This document shows, piece by piece, positions 52,559 to 64,000 of a stretch of DNA of 64,000 nt (position 1 is its first letter; each line of letters opens with the position of its first letter). The stretch is taken from the NCBI RefSeq assembly GCF_900156745.1, contig NZ_LT707065.1, forward strand, positions 3,906,001 through 3,970,000, read 5' to 3'. The translations under genes were made by a program, and so were the position numbers. The stretch is from Achromobacter sp. MFA1 R4. GTDB lineage: Bacteria > Pseudomonadota > Gammaproteobacteria > Burkholderiales > Burkholderiaceae_B. The notes under the pieces were generated by a model. It was not told where the DNA came from. It saw nothing but the letters and a program-made list of their open reading frames with translations, and made no database searches.

Positions 52559-52635
52559 GGGTCTGTAGCTCAGTCGGTTAGAGCACCGTCTTGATAAGGC
52601 GGGGGTCGTTGGTTCGAATCCAACCAGACCCACCA
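52559..52635 (+). tRNA. tRNA-Ile (GAT)
   Basis: A 77-nucleotide cloverleaf including an encoded CCA. Acceptor GGGTCTG pairs with CAGACCC; anticodon GAT is at 52593-52595; the T-loop is GGTTCGAATCC. Standard first spacer tRNA of a bacterial rrn operon. Confidence 0.98.
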
Positions 52636-52659
52636 GGTATTTCGCGGCAAGCGAAGTAT

Positions 52660-52735
52660 GGGGGTGTAGCTCAGCTGGGAGAGCGCCTGCTTTGCAAGCA
52701 GGATGTCATCGGTTCGATCCCGTTCACCTCCACCA
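52660..52735 (+). tRNA. tRNA-Ala (TGC)
   Basis: A 76-nucleotide cloverleaf with encoded CCA. Anticodon TGC is at 52693-52695 in the loop CTTTGCAAG; the T-arm is GGTTCGATCCC. Acceptor GGGGGTG pairs with CACCTCC, including a G-U pair. Only 24 bases separate it from tRNA-Ile. Confidence 0.98.
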
Positions 52736-52827
52736 TCGATTTTCAAGTCGCCTGGTAGATGTAGAGGCCAACTCATAGTGTCGTCATCAACGATCCTATG
52801 AGTTGGGTTTTACCCAACAGCTATATT

Positions 52828-52839
52828 TGTTCTTTAACA
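52828..52839 (+). promoter_or_regulatory. boxA in the 16S-23S spacer
   Basis: TGTTCTTTAACA, the second boxA for antitermination across 23S. It follows a stem formed by CCAACTCATAG (52768) and CTATGAGTTGG (52796). Confidence 0.85.
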
Positions 52840-53028
52840 ATCTGGAAGAAGCACAACGAAAATGTGTTCATCGAGTAATCAGCGTTGCTGATGAAGATGG
52901 GCACGGGTTGTGATTGCATTAATTTTGTTCCAAGTTCTCAAGACTGGGGTGAATAACCTCAGACTGCTTTGAAACTTATGAACGGCACAAACGCTAATAC
53001 TCAGGTCCTATAGCCTACAGCGTTATAG

Positions 53029-55912
<2,884 letters not shown>

Positions 55913-56112
55913 TATAACACTGATGGTTATGACCTGGTGTATAGCGTTCCAAGTGTCGTTCAATACAAATTACTGGCTGCCCCGTCAGCAGCCAGCCAAC
56001 ACCAATTACACCCACTGTGGGTGATCATCGAGCCCAGGCTCTGACCACCACACGTTGCGCTTCTTCCAAGATTGGAGCCGTTGCCTTAACCCGCAACCGC
56101 TCAACCCGTTAC

Positions 56113-56226
56113 GCCTGACGACCATAGCAAGGTGGTACCACTCCTTCCCATCCCGAACAGGACAGTGAAACGCCTTTGCGCCGATGATAGTGGACGGACG
56201 TCTGTGAAAGTAGGTCATCGTCAGGC
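56113..56226 (+). rRNA. rrf: 5S ribosomal RNA
   Basis: 114 nucleotides. Helix I GCCTGAC pairs with GTCAGGC. The central CCCATCCCGAACAG and the GATGATAGTG loop E region are typical. It lies 200 bases after 23S. Confidence 0.96.
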
Positions 56227-56237
56227 TTTTATTGTGC

Positions 56238-56275
56238 AAACCCCCGCAGGGATACCCTGCGGGGGTTTGTTTTTT
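56238..56275 (+). terminator. First rrn terminator
   Basis: A 14-bp perfect stem (AAACCCCCGCAGGG with its complement, 3-base loop) followed by GTTTTTTG. A strong intrinsic terminator, 11 bases after 5S. Confidence 0.93.
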
Positions 56276-56294
56276 GTGCAGAGTGAATTGATTG

Positions 56295-56328
56295 AACCCC
56301 TCGCGGCTTGCGCCGCGAGGGGTTTTTT
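56295..56328 (+). terminator. Second rrn terminator
   Basis: A 13-bp stem (AACCCCTCGCGGC with GCCGCGAGGGGTT, 4-base loop) running into six T residues. It backs up the first terminator and lies just before the end of the convergent dctD gene, which it may also help to terminate. Confidence 0.9.
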
Positions 56329-56349
56329 ATTTGGACAGACGTTCTCCGG

Positions 56350-57807
56350 TTACAGCGGGGCTCGGGGCTGCGTGCCGACGTATTCCTGGCGGTCGATGCC
56401 GTGGCGTTGGAGTTTGTCGTAGAAGGTTTTGCGGGGGATGCCGAGCGCGTCGAGGGTGGCTTTGATGTCGCCTTGGTGCGCGGCGAGCGCGTCGCGGATG
56501 ACTTGGGCTTCGTACCGTTCCATGCGCTCGGGCAGGCTGAGCGAGCTGGCTTGCGCCGGAACGGGCTCCAGCGGCGGATCGTTCAAGACGCCCAGCACGA
56601 AGCGTTCTGCGAAGTGGGCGAGTTCGCGCACGTTGCCCGGCCAATCGTGGGTCATGAGGTGCTGGCGGATCGCCGCGGGCATGTCGGGAATGTCTCGGTG
56701 GAAGCGGCGGGAGGCGTGGCCCAGGTAGTGGGCGAAGAGCAGGGGAATGTCCTCCCGGCGCTCGCGCAGCGGGGGGAGCCGTATCGTGACGACGTTCAGA
56801 CGGTAAAACAGATCTTCGCGAAACTTGGCCCGGATGGCGGGGCTGCCCAAGTCTTCCTTTGTCGCTGCGACGACGCGCAGGTCGAGGTTGCGCACTTCGT
56901 TGCTGCCCAGTGGCGTGATTTGCCGCGATTCGAGCACGCGCAGCAGCTTGACCTGCAAGGCGAGCGGCATGCTTTCGATTTCGTCGAGGAACAGGGTGCC
57001 GCCGCTGGCGTGTTCAATGCGTCCGATGCGTTTTTTCTGGGCGCCGGTGAAGGCGCCGGCTTCATGCCCGAAGAGCTCGCTTTCGATCACGCTTTCGGGG
57101 AGCGCGCCGCAGTTGATGGCGACGAGCGCGCGGTGCCTGCGGCGGCTGAGGCGATGCAGTGCTGTGGCGACGACCTCTTTTCCCGTGCCGGTTTCTCCTT
57201 CGACGAGCACGTCCACGTCGGCGTCCGCGATGTGGCGCAAGGTCTGCTTGATCCGTTGCATGGCGGGGGTGGTGCCGATGAATGGCACTTCATCGGCTTC
57301 GACGGCGAATGCGGCTTCGCGAAGGCGTCGGTTTTCGAGGACCAGACGGCGTTTTTCGGCAGCGTGCCGGATGGCCGCGACCAGGCGGTCGGCGGGGTAG
57401 GGCTTGGACAGGAAGTCGTATGCGCCCTCGCGCATGCACTGAACCGCCGTGGCGATGTCGCCATGGCCGGTGATGAGGATGACCGGGATGTCGGCATCGA
57501 CGTTGCGCAGTCGCTGGAAGAGTTCGAGCCCGTCCATGTCGGGCATGCGGATGTCCGTGACGACCACGCCGTCGAAGTCGCGGTCCAATGCGGGCAGCGC
57601 GGCGCGCGCGCGGGCGTGTGCATCGGTCAGGATGCCGTGAAGCGTGAGGGTCTGGACGGCCGCACGGCGCAGCGCTTCGTCGTCGTCGATAAAGACGACG
57701 CGCGGAGCGGCAGGCCGGGGCAGGCTGTCGTCGGACGAACCTGCGGCAGTCGACCCTGCGGCGGGCGGACCATTGGCGGGCGTTTGGGAATCAGGAGCGC
57801 GGGTCAT
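56350..57807 (-). CDS. dctD: C4-dicarboxylate response regulator DctD (sigma-54 activator)
   Basis: 485 residues. A Pro/Ala/Ser-rich N-terminal tail (~1-34) precedes the receiver domain with F-I-D-D-D-E and phospho-acceptor Asp in [12 protein letters not shown]. The sigma-54 AAA+ domain has G-E-T-G-T-G-K-E (Walker A), [15 protein letters not shown] (sigma-54 contact loop) and F-L-D-E-I-E. The Fis-type helix-turn-helix at the end has [12 protein letters not shown]. It activates dctA when phosphorylated by DctB. It overlaps the dctB stop by 17 bases, so the pair is one unit. Confidence 0.95.
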   Translation of the reverse strand: MTRAPDSQTPANGPPAAGSTAAGSSDDSLPRPAAPRVVFIDDDEALRRAAVQTLTLHGILTDAHARARAALPALDRDFDGVVVTDIRMPDMDGLELFQRLRNVDADIPVILITGHGDIATAVQCMREGAYDFLSKPYPADRLVAAIRHAAEKRRLVLENRRLREAAFAVEADEVPFIGTTPAMQRIKQTLRHIADADVDVLVEGETGTGKEVVATALHRLSRRRHRALVAINCGALPESVIESELFGHEAGAFTGAQKKRIGRIEHASGGTLFLDEIESMPLALQVKLLRVLESRQITPLGSNEVRNLDLRVVAATKEDLGSPAIRAKFREDLFYRLNVVTIRLPPLRERREDIPLLFAHYLGHASRRFHRDIPDMPAAIRQHLMTHDWPGNVRELAHFAERFVLGVLNDPPLEPVPAQASSLSLPERMERYEAQVIRDALAAHQGDIKATLDALGIPRKTFYDKLQRHGIDRQEYVGTQPRAPL

Positions 57808-59746
57808 GGCTGTTGCTCGATGCAGGATGTTGAGCCGGCGTCTTGCGCAGGGTCAGGATGAACAGGGCGCCGCGGTCAGGCGCCGCGGGGGAGGAGGAGC
57901 CGGCGTGCTGGGGATCGGCGGCGCGCAGCTCCCCGCCGAACTCGGAGACGATGTCGCGGCTGATGACCAGGCCCAGGCCCAGGCCGTCCGGCTTGGTGGT
58001 GTGAAATGGCGTGAAGAGGTGCGCGCGCGCCGCGTCCGACAGCCCCGGACCGTTGTCGTGAACGTATAGCAGCACGGTTTCCCCCGCATCGTGCAGGGTC
58101 AGGACGATCCTGCCCTCCGGCAGGCCTTCAAGGGCTTCCAGGCCGTTCTGCAGCAGATTGACCAGCACCTGCTCCAATCGGACCCGGTTGGCCTGCACGC
58201 TGCAGGGCGTGTTGCGGGGCGGGCTCTGCAGGACGACGCCCTGGCGCCGGGCGCGCGGGCCCACCAGCAAGAGCGCGCCTTCCAACGCTTCCATCAGGTC
58301 GGTCGGCCCGACCGAGGCGCCCGCCTTGCGCGAAAAGGCGCGGAGCTCGCCGGTGATGTGGCCGATGCGGTCGGTCAGGGCAGCGATGGTGCCAAGGTTT
58401 TCCTGGACGGCGCCCTCGTCGCGGCGTCGCAGGAATTCGGCGGCGTTGTCGGCGTAGGCGCGGATGGCGGCCACGGGCTGGTTGATTTCGTGCGCCACGC
58501 CCGCCGCCACCTGGCCCAGCAGCGCGAGCTTGCTGGCCTGCACCAGTTCATCCTTCATGGTGTGAAGCTGGGACTCGGCACGCTGGCGCTCGTCCATTTC
58601 CTGGACGAGCTGTCCGTTCACGTCGCGCAATTGCGCCGTCCGCTGATCGACCAACGCCGCCAGCTGTTGCTGGATGGCGGCTTGCTGCTCCGCGCGTTCG
58701 AGGTTGCGGTGGCGGCGGTACAGCACCATGCCCACCAACGCCGCCAGCATGCTGAGCGCCAGCGCCGTGCCCAATTGGGCGTTGGCGGTGGCCTGGTTGA
58801 CGGCCGCTTGCACGGGCGACAACTGGTGCAGCGTCCAGCCTGGCGATTCGATGACAGGCAAGGTGGTGTGCAGCAACGCGGTGCCGGCGGCGGCGCGCGG
58901 CAAGGCGTCTTCGGTGCGCACGAGCTGGCCGTTGCTGGCGGTCTGGAGCGGCGGCGTGACGGGCAGCGGCTGGAACCTGGCATCGCCGAACTGCAGGCTA
59001 GTGCGCAGGGATTGCGCGAGGGCGGGCGCGAGCGGCGCCAGCACCTTGAAGCGCCAGTCGGGCAGGTTGCCGAGCAGCACGACGCCGTGCTCGTCGGTCA
59101 CGAAGATGGCGGCGTTGGCCTGCCGCCAGTCCGATTCGAGATCCCGGAAGTCGACCTTCAGCACCACGACGCCCAGCATGGCGCCTTGCGGGCCGTCCAC
59201 GCGCCGCGCGAGGTAGAGGCCGGCTTCGTGGCTGACCGTGCCCAGCGCGAAATGCTCGGCCGAGCCGCGGTTGACCGAACCCTGGAAGTACGGCCGGAAT
59301 TCGTAGTCGACCCCGACGAAGGTCGCGGGCTCGCGCCAGTTGCTGGCGGCGATCGCCAGGCCCTTTTTGTCGAGCACGTAAATCGCCGACGCGCCTACGC
59401 CGCGGCTGAGGGCCTCGAGTTTTTGGTCGAGCGCTTCGATCTGTGCCTTGCCGGCCCCTTGCAGGGCCGCGCGCAGATCCACGTCCTGGGTCAGCACGAA
59501 TGGCAGCGCCTTGAATTTGTCGAGGTTGTTGCGCAGGAGGGCGGCGTGGATCTGGCCGGCGCTGCGGGCCTGGATGGCGGCTTCGCCGAGCGCGCGGTCG
59601 CGGGCCCACTGCGTGGCCGCGTACAGCGCGACGGCGGCGAACCCGACAGCCACGCATACCCACGCGGCTCGCCATGGCCATGCCCCCCGGCGCTGGCGGG
59701 CGGATGGGGGAGAGGGGGGAGCGGAGGCGGGAGGGGAAGCGTTCAT
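57791..59746 (-). CDS. dctB: C4-dicarboxylate sensor histidine kinase DctB
   Basis: 651 residues. Membrane spans near 22-40 and ~300-320 bracket a periplasmic double-PAS/Cache sensor ([16 protein letters not shown] and Y-F-Q-G-S-V-N-R-G, the succinate-binding region). A coiled coil leads to the H-box [14 protein letters not shown] and an ATP-binding domain with N-G-L-E-A-L, D-N-G-P-G-L and G-L-G-L-V-I. It senses succinate, fumarate and malate together with DctA. I used the ATG giving M-N-A-S-P-P; one seven codons upstream is also possible. Its promoter region overlaps the candidate DctD sites. Confidence 0.95.
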   Translation of the reverse strand: MNASPPASAPPSPPSARQRRGAWPWRAAWVCVAVGFAAVALYAATQWARDRALGEAAIQARSAGQIHAALLRNNLDKFKALPFVLTQDVDLRAALQGAGKAQIEALDQKLEALSRGVGASAIYVLDKKGLAIAASNWREPATFVGVDYEFRPYFQGSVNRGSAEHFALGTVSHEAGLYLARRVDGPQGAMLGVVVLKVDFRDLESDWRQANAAIFVTDEHGVVLLGNLPDWRFKVLAPLAPALAQSLRTSLQFGDARFQPLPVTPPLQTASNGQLVRTEDALPRAAAGTALLHTTLPVIESPGWTLHQLSPVQAAVNQATANAQLGTALALSMLAALVGMVLYRRHRNLERAEQQAAIQQQLAALVDQRTAQLRDVNGQLVQEMDERQRAESQLHTMKDELVQASKLALLGQVAAGVAHEINQPVAAIRAYADNAAEFLRRRDEGAVQENLGTIAALTDRIGHITGELRAFSRKAGASVGPTDLMEALEGALLLVGPRARRQGVVLQSPPRNTPCSVQANRVRLEQVLVNLLQNGLEALEGLPEGRIVLTLHDAGETVLLYVHDNGPGLSDAARAHLFTPFHTTKPDGLGLGLVISRDIVSEFGGELRAADPQHAGSSSPAAPDRGALFILTLRKTPAQHPASSNSHDPRS

Positions 59747-59757
59747 GGCGTGCGATT

Positions 59758-59795
59758 TTCCGCACATTCTAGCCGGTTTCTGTGCGGAATTCCGC
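59758..59795 (+). promoter_or_regulatory. Candidate DctD upstream activating sequences
   Basis: TTCCGCACA (59758-59766) and its exact complement TGTGCGGAA (59781-59789) form an inverted repeat. The second arm lies inside a 12-base palindrome, GCGGAATTCCGC (59784-59795). They lie about 90-150 bases before the expected dctA transcription start, the usual place for enhancer-type sites, and adjoin the dctB start. Confidence 0.6.
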
Positions 59796-59880
59796 CGAGA
59801 AACGCCGGGCGCAGGCGCGGGGAGATTCCAAAAGCCCATGAATATCAATGGGTTGTGGGGATGCCTGCCCTGTGCCGATC

Positions 59881-59897
59881 TTGGCACGGCTATTGCA
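59881..59897 (+). promoter_or_regulatory. Sigma-54 (-24/-12) promoter of dctA
   Basis: TTGGCACG, four bases, TTGCA: a full match to the RpoN consensus YTGGCACG-N4-TTGCW. It predicts a transcription start near 59909 and a leader of about 125 bases. Confidence 0.92.
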
Positions 59898-60035
59898 TAT
59901 ATACCCGCAAGCCGCCCGGCACACGCGCGGTGAAATCGGCTGGCAGCTGGAACGCATGGCCATAAAACAGATAACGCCCCGACGTCGCCCGCGTCAACCC
60001 GCGCGGAGCAAGGGGCCCAGGTGGGGACAATCCCA

Positions 60036-61379
60036 ATGATCGAAGTGGATCACAGCGCGCCCGCGCGCAAGCTCAAGTTCTATCAAATCCTGTACGTCCA
60101 GGTTATTTTCGCCATCGTGGTCGGCATCCTGCTAGGCGCCTTCAAGCCCGAGCTGGGCCAGCAGATGCAGCCGCTGGGCGACGCGTTCATCAAGCTGGTG
60201 AAGATGATCATCGCGCCGGTCATTTTCCTGACCGTCGCGACGGGCATCGCCGGCATGAGCGACCTGAAGAAGGTTGGACGGGTGGCTGGCAAGGCCATGC
60301 TGTACTTCCTGGTGTTTTCCACGCTGGCGTTGATCGTCGGCATGATCGTGAGCCATGTCGTGCAGCCGGGCGCCGGCATGCACATCGACCCGGCGACGCT
60401 GGACCAGAAGGCGGTGTCAGGCTACGTCGCGAAGGCGCACGACTCGACGATCACCGGCTTTCTGATGAACGTGATTCCGACGACGATCTTCAGCCCGTTC
60501 GTCGGTGGCGACATCCTGCAGGTCCTGTTCGTGGCGGTGCTGTTCGGTATTTCGCTGGCCATGGTGGGCGAGCGCGGCAAGCCGATCCTGAATTTCATGA
60601 CCGCGCTGGCGCAGCCGATCTTCAAGATGGTGGCGATCCTGATGAAGGCGGCGCCGATCGGCGCGTTCGGCGCGATGGCCTTCACCATCGGCAAGTACGG
60701 CATCAAGTCCGTCATCAACCTGGCGATGCTGGTGGGGACGTTCTACGCGACGTCGGTGTTGTTCGTCGTGGTCGTGCTGGGCCTGGTGGCCCGCTACAAC
60801 GGATTTTCGATTTTCAAGCTGGTGCGCTATATCCGCGAAGAACTGCTGCTGGTGCTGGGCACGAGCTCGTCCGAAGCCGCATTGCCCACGCTGATGCAGA
60901 AGATGGAACGGGCGGGCTGCTCGAAGTCGGTGGTCGGCCTGGTGGTGCCCACGGGGTATTCGTTCAACCTGGACGGCACCAACATCTACATGACGATGGC
61001 TGCGCTGTTCATTGCCCAGGCCTGCGATATCCCGCTGTCGCTGGGCGACCAGATCCTGCTGCTGCTGGTGGCGATGTTGAGCTCCAAGGGCGCGGCCGGC
61101 GTGACGGGCGCGGGATTCATTACCCTGGCCGCGACGCTGTCGGTGGTGCCGTCGGTGCCGGTGGCCGGCATGGCGTTGATCCTGGGCGTGGACCGCTTCA
61201 TGTCGGAATGCCGCGCGCTGACCAACCTGGTCGGCAACGCGACCGCCACCGTGGTCGTGGCGCGTTGGGAAGGCGAGCTGGACCAGGAGCAGTTGCACAC
61301 TGCGCTGGAGAGCGCCGGGACGCCCGGCGGCGCACAACCGCCGCAGGTCGCCCTTGGCGAGCCGGTGCGGCAGAGCTGA
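60036..61379 (+). CDS. dctA: C4-dicarboxylate/proton symporter DctA
   Basis: 447 residues of the DAACS (glutamate transporter-like) family. Seen: [14 protein letters not shown] at ~48-61, re-entrant loop 1 with [11 protein letters not shown] near 279, [16 protein letters not shown] in TM7, [13 protein letters not shown] in loop 2, and L-V-G-N-A-T-A-T in TM8. It imports succinate, fumarate and malate. The ATG at 60036 is preferred over an upstream in-frame GTG because GGTGGGG lies nine bases before it. It is controlled by DctBD through the sigma-54 promoter upstream. Confidence 0.96.
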   Translation: MIEVDHSAPARKLKFYQILYVQVIFAIVVGILLGAFKPELGQQMQPLGDAFIKLVKMIIAPVIFLTVATGIAGMSDLKKVGRVAGKAMLYFLVFSTLALIVGMIVSHVVQPGAGMHIDPATLDQKAVSGYVAKAHDSTITGFLMNVIPTTIFSPFVGGDILQVLFVAVLFGISLAMVGERGKPILNFMTALAQPIFKMVAILMKAAPIGAFGAMAFTIGKYGIKSVINLAMLVGTFYATSVLFVVVVLGLVARYNGFSIFKLVRYIREELLLVLGTSSSEAALPTLMQKMERAGCSKSVVGLVVPTGYSFNLDGTNIYMTMAALFIAQACDIPLSLGDQILLLLVAMLSSKGAAGVTGAGFITLAATLSVVPSVPVAGMALILGVDRFMSECRALTNLVGNATATVVVARWEGELDQEQLHTALESAGTPGGAQPPQVALGEPVRQS

Positions 61380-61449
61380 ACGCGATCGCGCCGGGGATGG
61401 TACTTCGGCGCGGCAAACCCGGCTGGCGCATAACCGCGCACGGCCTGAA

Positions 61450-61487
61450 AAAAATCCCCCGGCACCGCGAGGCGCCGGGGGATTTTT
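61450..61487 (+). terminator. Bidirectional terminator between dctA and maf
   Basis: A 14-bp perfect stem (AAAAATCCCCCGGC with GCCGGGGGATTTTT, 10-base loop), with A- and T-runs built into the stem on both sides. It can terminate dctA on the plus strand and maf on the minus strand. Confidence 0.92.
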
Positions 61488-61506
61488 CATTGGGGCGACG
61501 CCGCGT

Positions 61507-62133
61507 TCAAGGCACCGGGATGCCGGCTTCGCGAAGCAGATTGGCCGTTTCAAACAAAGGCAGGCCCATCACGCCCGTGTAGCTGCCCGAGATATGTGAG
61601 ATGAAGGCGCCGGCCAAGCCCTGGATGCCGTAGGCGCCAGCCTTGCCGAAGGGTTCTCCGCTGTCGCAGTAGCGCCCGATTTCGTCGTCTCCCAGTTCGC
61701 GCATGCGGACCTCGGTGATGGAGACGGCGTCCAGCAAGCGATCGCCGGTCCACACCGCGACCGCCGTATGGACTTCATGCGTCGAGCCGGACAGCGCGCG
61801 CAGGATGCGGAGGGCGTCGGCGCGGTCGGCCGGCTTGCCCAGCACTTCGCCGGCGAGGATGACCGTCGTGTCGGCCGCCAGCAGGGGCAAGGCGGGCAAG
61901 GCTTGCGAGCGCATCCAGTCGCGGCCGCGCACGGCCTTGTCGCGGGCCGTGCGCAGGACGTAGTCGGCGGCGCGCTCGCCCGGGTGCTGCGGCTCGTCTT
62001 CGCCAGGCGGCGCGGGCACGAGCAGGACTTCGTGCGCCAGGCCGATCTGCGTGAGCAGTTCGCGCCGGCGCGGGCTGGCGGAGGCCAGGTAGAGGCGTGG
62101 GGCGGGCAGGGAAGTGTCGGCGGTGTCGGTCAT
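61507..62133 (-). CDS. maf: Maf family nucleotide pyrophosphatase
   Basis: 208 residues. Hallmarks: L-Y-L-A-S-A-S-P-R-R-R-E-L-L (N-terminal S-x-S-x-R-R), L-A-A-D-T-T-V (catalytic Asp region), G-K-P and Y-C-D-S-G-E-P-F-G-K-A-G-A-Y-G-I-Q-G. The last block is typical of the dTTP/UTP pyrophosphatase branch (YhdE) rather than the 7-methyl-GTP branch. It removes non-canonical or excess nucleotides. Start ATG at 62133 (a GTG three codons upstream is possible). It is downstream of rlmH in a leftward operon. In many relatives the next gene is rng, which here lies 11 kb away. Confidence 0.93.
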   Translation of the reverse strand: MTDTADTSLPAPRLYLASASPRRRELLTQIGLAHEVLLVPAPPGEDEPQHPGERAADYVLRTARDKAVRGRDWMRSQALPALPLLAADTTVILAGEVLGKPADRADALRILRALSGSTHEVHTAVAVWTGDRLLDAVSITEVRMRELGDDEIGRYCDSGEPFGKAGAYGIQGLAGAFISHISGSYTGVMGLPLFETANLLREAGIPVP

Positions 62134-62164
62134 GCGGTGCACAGGGCGGGCGCCGCCGGAGCGG

Positions 62165-62635
62165 TCAGGCGCGGTGATAGGGATGGTTGGTCATGATGGC
62201 CCAGGCGCGATAGAGCTGTTCGGCCAGGACGACACGCACCATGGGGTGCGGCAATGTCAGCGACGACAGGCGCAGTTGGCCGCTGGCGGAGGCCTTCAGG
62301 CCGGGGTCCAGCCCATCGGGCCCGCCAACGAGAAACGCGACATCCTGTCCGCCCGCGCGCCATTGTTCGAGCTTTTGCGACAGCGCCATGGTGGTGAGGT
62401 CGCGGCCGCGCTCGTCCAGCGCCAGCCGCAGCGCATTGGCGGGCAGGGCCGCCTCGATACGCTTGGCTTCGGCCGCCATCATCTGAGCCGGCGTCTTGCC
62501 GGTGGTGCGGGGTTCGGGCTTGATCTCGCGCAGTTCCAGCGCGCAGTCGGCGGGAAGGCGTTTCGCGTAGTCGTCCCAGGCAGTCTGCACCCAGTCCGGC
62601 ATCCGCGTGCCCACCGCAACGACGATCAGTTTCAC
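62165..62635 (-). CDS. rlmH: 23S rRNA (pseudouridine1915-N3)-methyltransferase RlmH
   Basis: A 156-residue SPOUT methyltransferase: [12 protein letters not shown] at the N-terminus, [10 protein letters not shown] in the middle, and the knot F-L-V-G-G-P-D-G-L with the C-terminal [18 protein letters not shown]. Full length for the family (E. coli 155). It methylates pseudouridine 1915 in helix 69 of 23S rRNA on the assembled ribosome. It begins seven bases after the rsfS stop, so both are co-expressed. Confidence 0.97.
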   Translation of the reverse strand: MKLIVVAVGTRMPDWVQTAWDDYAKRLPADCALELREIKPEPRTTGKTPAQMMAAEAKRIEAALPANALRLALDERGRDLTTMALSQKLEQWRAGGQDVAFLVGGPDGLDPGLKASASGQLRLSSLTLPHPMVRVVLAEQLYRAWAIMTNHPYHRA

Positions 62636-62642
62636 GACGCGC

Positions 62643-63053
62643 TCAGTCGTCGGCGTCGTCGTAGCCGTTGCCGCTGTCGCTGGCGACAGGGGCGGGCCGG
62701 GAGGACTCGGGCAGCAGCTTCACGCGCACCGGCTTGCCGCCCCAGATTTCTTCCAGGTTGTAGTACTGGCGGATGGCCGGCTGCATGATGTGCACGACGA
62801 CATCGCCCAGGTCGACGACGACCCATTCGCCGGTGTCTTCGCCTTCGATGGTGATGCCGGTGAGCGACATGGCGCGGCCGCGGTCGGCGACGCTGGATGC
62901 GAGCGCGCGGGTCTGGCGGTTGGAGGTGGCGCTTGCAATCACGACGCGATCGAACAGGCTGGTCAGATGCGTGGTGTTGAAGACCTTGATGTCTTGCGCC
63001 TTGACGTCTTCGAGGGCGTCGATGACGGCGCGTTGGAGTTTCTGTATATCCAT
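62643..63053 (-). CDS. rsfS: Ribosome silencing factor RsfS
   Basis: 136 residues. [46 protein letters not shown] and [10 protein letters not shown] are the RsfS/YbeB core. It binds ribosomal protein L14 and blocks subunit joining when nutrients are scarce. The acidic Asp/Gly tail after residue 115 is lineage-specific. The start ATG gives the standard M-D-I-Q-K-L. A 73-base gap separates it from nadD. Confidence 0.96.
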   Translation of the reverse strand: MDIQKLQRAVIDALEDVKAQDIKVFNTTHLTSLFDRVVIASATSNRQTRALASSVADRGRAMSLTGITIEGEDTGEWVVVDLGDVVVHIMQPAIRQYYNLEEIWGGKPVRVKLLPESSRPAPVASDSGNGYDDADD

Positions 63054-63126
63054 AGCTGCAAATATAACCCGCTCGATGCGCGCGATGGCAGCGCAGGCTG
63101 GCCGGTGGCGCCGGGCGGGAAGGGGT

Positions 63127-64000
<874 letters not shown>

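Noticed and set aside
52570..52776. A 68-codon reverse frame covering both spacer tRNAs
   Set aside because: It is the antisense of tRNA-Ile and tRNA-Ala, a well-known source of false protein annotations.

Overview
The window is a GC-rich beta-proteobacterial chromosome segment from the family Alcaligenaceae. The 16S rRNA reads like Achromobacter/Bordetella, and the gene content agrees (split LPS-core genes next to dnaE, lpxO, sigma-54 dctA, rsfS-rlmH-maf). I see no phage, insertion sequence, plasmid or CRISPR array. Most of the window looks like core genome, with one clearly catabolic (accessory) block.

Layout. 1-3067: the 3' end of a spermidine/putrescine-type ABC importer (ATPase end plus two permeases), translationally coupled to an ArsC/Spx-like protein and a 3-methyladenine glycosylase. 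3064-12677: singletons (YrbL-like kinase fold, rmuC, amidase, AidB-like acyl-CoA dehydrogenase, rpiA, phoU with a Pho box, a phospholipase C, yggX). 12782-14140: argA. 14368-25131: a hydantoin / D-amino-acid catabolic locus. A leftward operon encodes a DapA-like lyase, an atypical SDR, D-hydantoinase, N-carbamoyl-D-amino-acid hydrolase and a complete polar-amino-acid-type ABC importer. A LysR regulator follows, and a rightward pair encodes a hydantoin/Asp-Glu racemase and a GlcD-type FAD oxidoreductase. Two near-identical T-N11-A boxes precede the operon and the regulator, which suggests one regulon.

25225-43406: hrpA, lpxO, dnaE, then a chain of glycosyltransferases and two polysaccharide deacetylases overlapping each other and dnaE. 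A convergent ykgJ-ydcF-heptosyltransferase operon and msbA follow. Together these look like LPS core/lipid A assembly, modification and export. 43573-50023: a Kef-type K+/H+ antiporter, a candidate small ORF, a membrane diguanylate cyclase, a DUF3053 lipoprotein and RNase G.

50200-56330: a complete rrn operon (three tandem promoters, boxA, 16S, tRNA-Ile-GAT, tRNA-Ala-TGC, second boxA, 23S, 5S, two terminators). 56350-61487: the C4-dicarboxylate system dctD-dctB, with divergent dctA under a near-consensus sigma-54 promoter and candidate DctD sites. 61507-64000: maf-rlmH-rsfS-nadD-hemF (partial), all leftward.

The most unusual items are the hydantoin regulon with two catalytically altered enzymes, the paired LysR boxes, a 14-bp repeat array grown out of a stop codon, the coupling of LPS-core genes to dnaE, apparently leaderless promoters, and an apparently signal-less phospholipase C. 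All functional calls come from reading the sequence and recalled family motifs; no database search was run.
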